This document shows positions 5,950 through 6,169 of a DNA stretch of 6,169 bases, one piece after another; the stretch's first letter is position 1; each line of letters starts with the position of its first letter. The DNA is from Actinomycetota bacterium. Its GTDB lineage: Bacteria > Actinomycetota > Acidimicrobiia > Acidimicrobiales > Ilumatobacteraceae. The stretch lies in contig SYDZ01000209.1 of NCBI GenBank assembly GCA_005801025.1, positions 1 through 6,169 of the forward strand, written 5' to 3'. The translations under genes and the position numbers were made by a program. The notes beneath the pieces were generated by a model. It did no database searches. It had not been told where the DNA came from and saw only the letters and a list, made by a program, of their open reading frames with translations.

Positions 5950-6169
5950 GTTCGGCGGATATTGGATTGTGTAACCAGGGTTATCGGGGTTGATACGACC
6001 CGAACCCTGACCACCAAATAAGACGGTCGCTGCATCCCACATATCATCGACGAGGTCCCAGCCGGCAGCGTTGGTCTCTTCGTAGTGACCCTCCGGTTCG
6101 CCTAACTCGCGACCCAAAGCCTGTCCGTAGCGACAAACGGCAGCAACTGCTGCAGCGTCATCTCCGTAC
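5947..6169 (-). CDS. Unrecognised protein, C-terminal 73 residues (5' end beyond window)
   Basis: The minus strand is open from the right edge (first full codon 6168-6166) to a TGA at 5949-5947. It encodes 73 residues with natural-looking composition: a helical alanine-rich start (AAAVAAVCRYGQALGREL), an acidic/aromatic block (GWDLVDDMWDAATVLF), then GGQGSGRINPDNPGY and a proline-containing end (YPPN). Third codon positions favour C, G and T much as in the neighbouring genes, supporting real coding. I do not recognise the family and assign no function. The fragment has no obvious membrane segment. It lies in the same direction as the LLM oxidoreductase and 64 bp upstream of its ATG, so the two could form an operon. 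Confidence 0.7.
   Translation of the reverse strand, partial: YGDDAAAVAAVCRYGQALGRELGEPEGHYEETNAAGWDLVDDMWDAATVLFGGQGSGRINPDNPGYTIQYPPN

Noticed and set aside
1..6169. Search for CRISPR arrays, tRNA/rRNA, transposase genes, toxin-antitoxin or defence genes
   Set aside because: No repeated spacer pattern, RNA-gene signature, transposase motif or terminal inverted repeats were seen; almost every base is accounted for by metabolic or regulatory coding sequence.

Overview
The window looks like a piece of an actinobacterial chromosome carrying a lipid- or alcohol-catabolic gene cluster. The evidence is family-level: an F420-type luciferase-like oxidoreductase of the MSMEG_4141 kind, an ADH resembling the actinobacterial NDMA-dependent zinc ADHs, a stand-alone MFE-2-like dehydrogenase, and a dense, overlapping operon closed by a TetR regulator. 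By eye the base composition is near 50% G+C, lower than in mycobacteria or streptomycetes. That would fit a mid-GC lineage such as Acidimicrobiia or aquatic actinobacteria, but this placement is inference, not proof.

Plus strand, 1-4971: five genes run in one direction with almost no spacing. They are a 5'-truncated zinc alcohol dehydrogenase (1-1010), an AMP-forming acyl-CoA ligase (1031-2587), a short-chain dehydrogenase with an unusual lysine-rich N-terminal tail (2584-3420), an MFE-2-like short-chain dehydrogenase (3437-4339), and a TetR-family regulator (4339-4971). The ligase/SDR junction is an ATGA overlap and the SDR/TetR junction a TAATG overlap. Both have a clear Shine-Dalgarno sequence inside the preceding gene. 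No promoter is visible inside this run, so the promoter and the regulator's main operator probably lie upstream of position 1.

Minus strand, 4977-6169: an F420-dependent LLM-class oxidoreductase (4977-5882) ends only 5 bp from the TetR stop codon. It is preceded by the C-terminal 73 codons of an unrecognised protein (5947-6169, running off the window). A 64-bp spacer separates these two genes.

Working model (inference): an alcohol is oxidised by the ADH, the resulting carboxylic acid is activated to its CoA thioester by the ligase, and the two SDRs oxidise hydroxyl groups on the CoA-bound intermediate. The TetR protein would sense the substrate or a CoA intermediate. An aldehyde dehydrogenase, acyl-CoA dehydrogenase, hydratase and thiolase would be needed to complete the route and are not in the window. 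The substrate cannot be read from the sequence; alicyclic, steroid-side-chain or terpenoid acids are plausible.

I found no RNA genes, CRISPR array, insertion sequence, defence system or clear intrinsic terminator. I do not see a clearly novel system. The most unusual items are the lysine-rich tail on the first SDR and the unidentified C-terminal fragment at the right edge.
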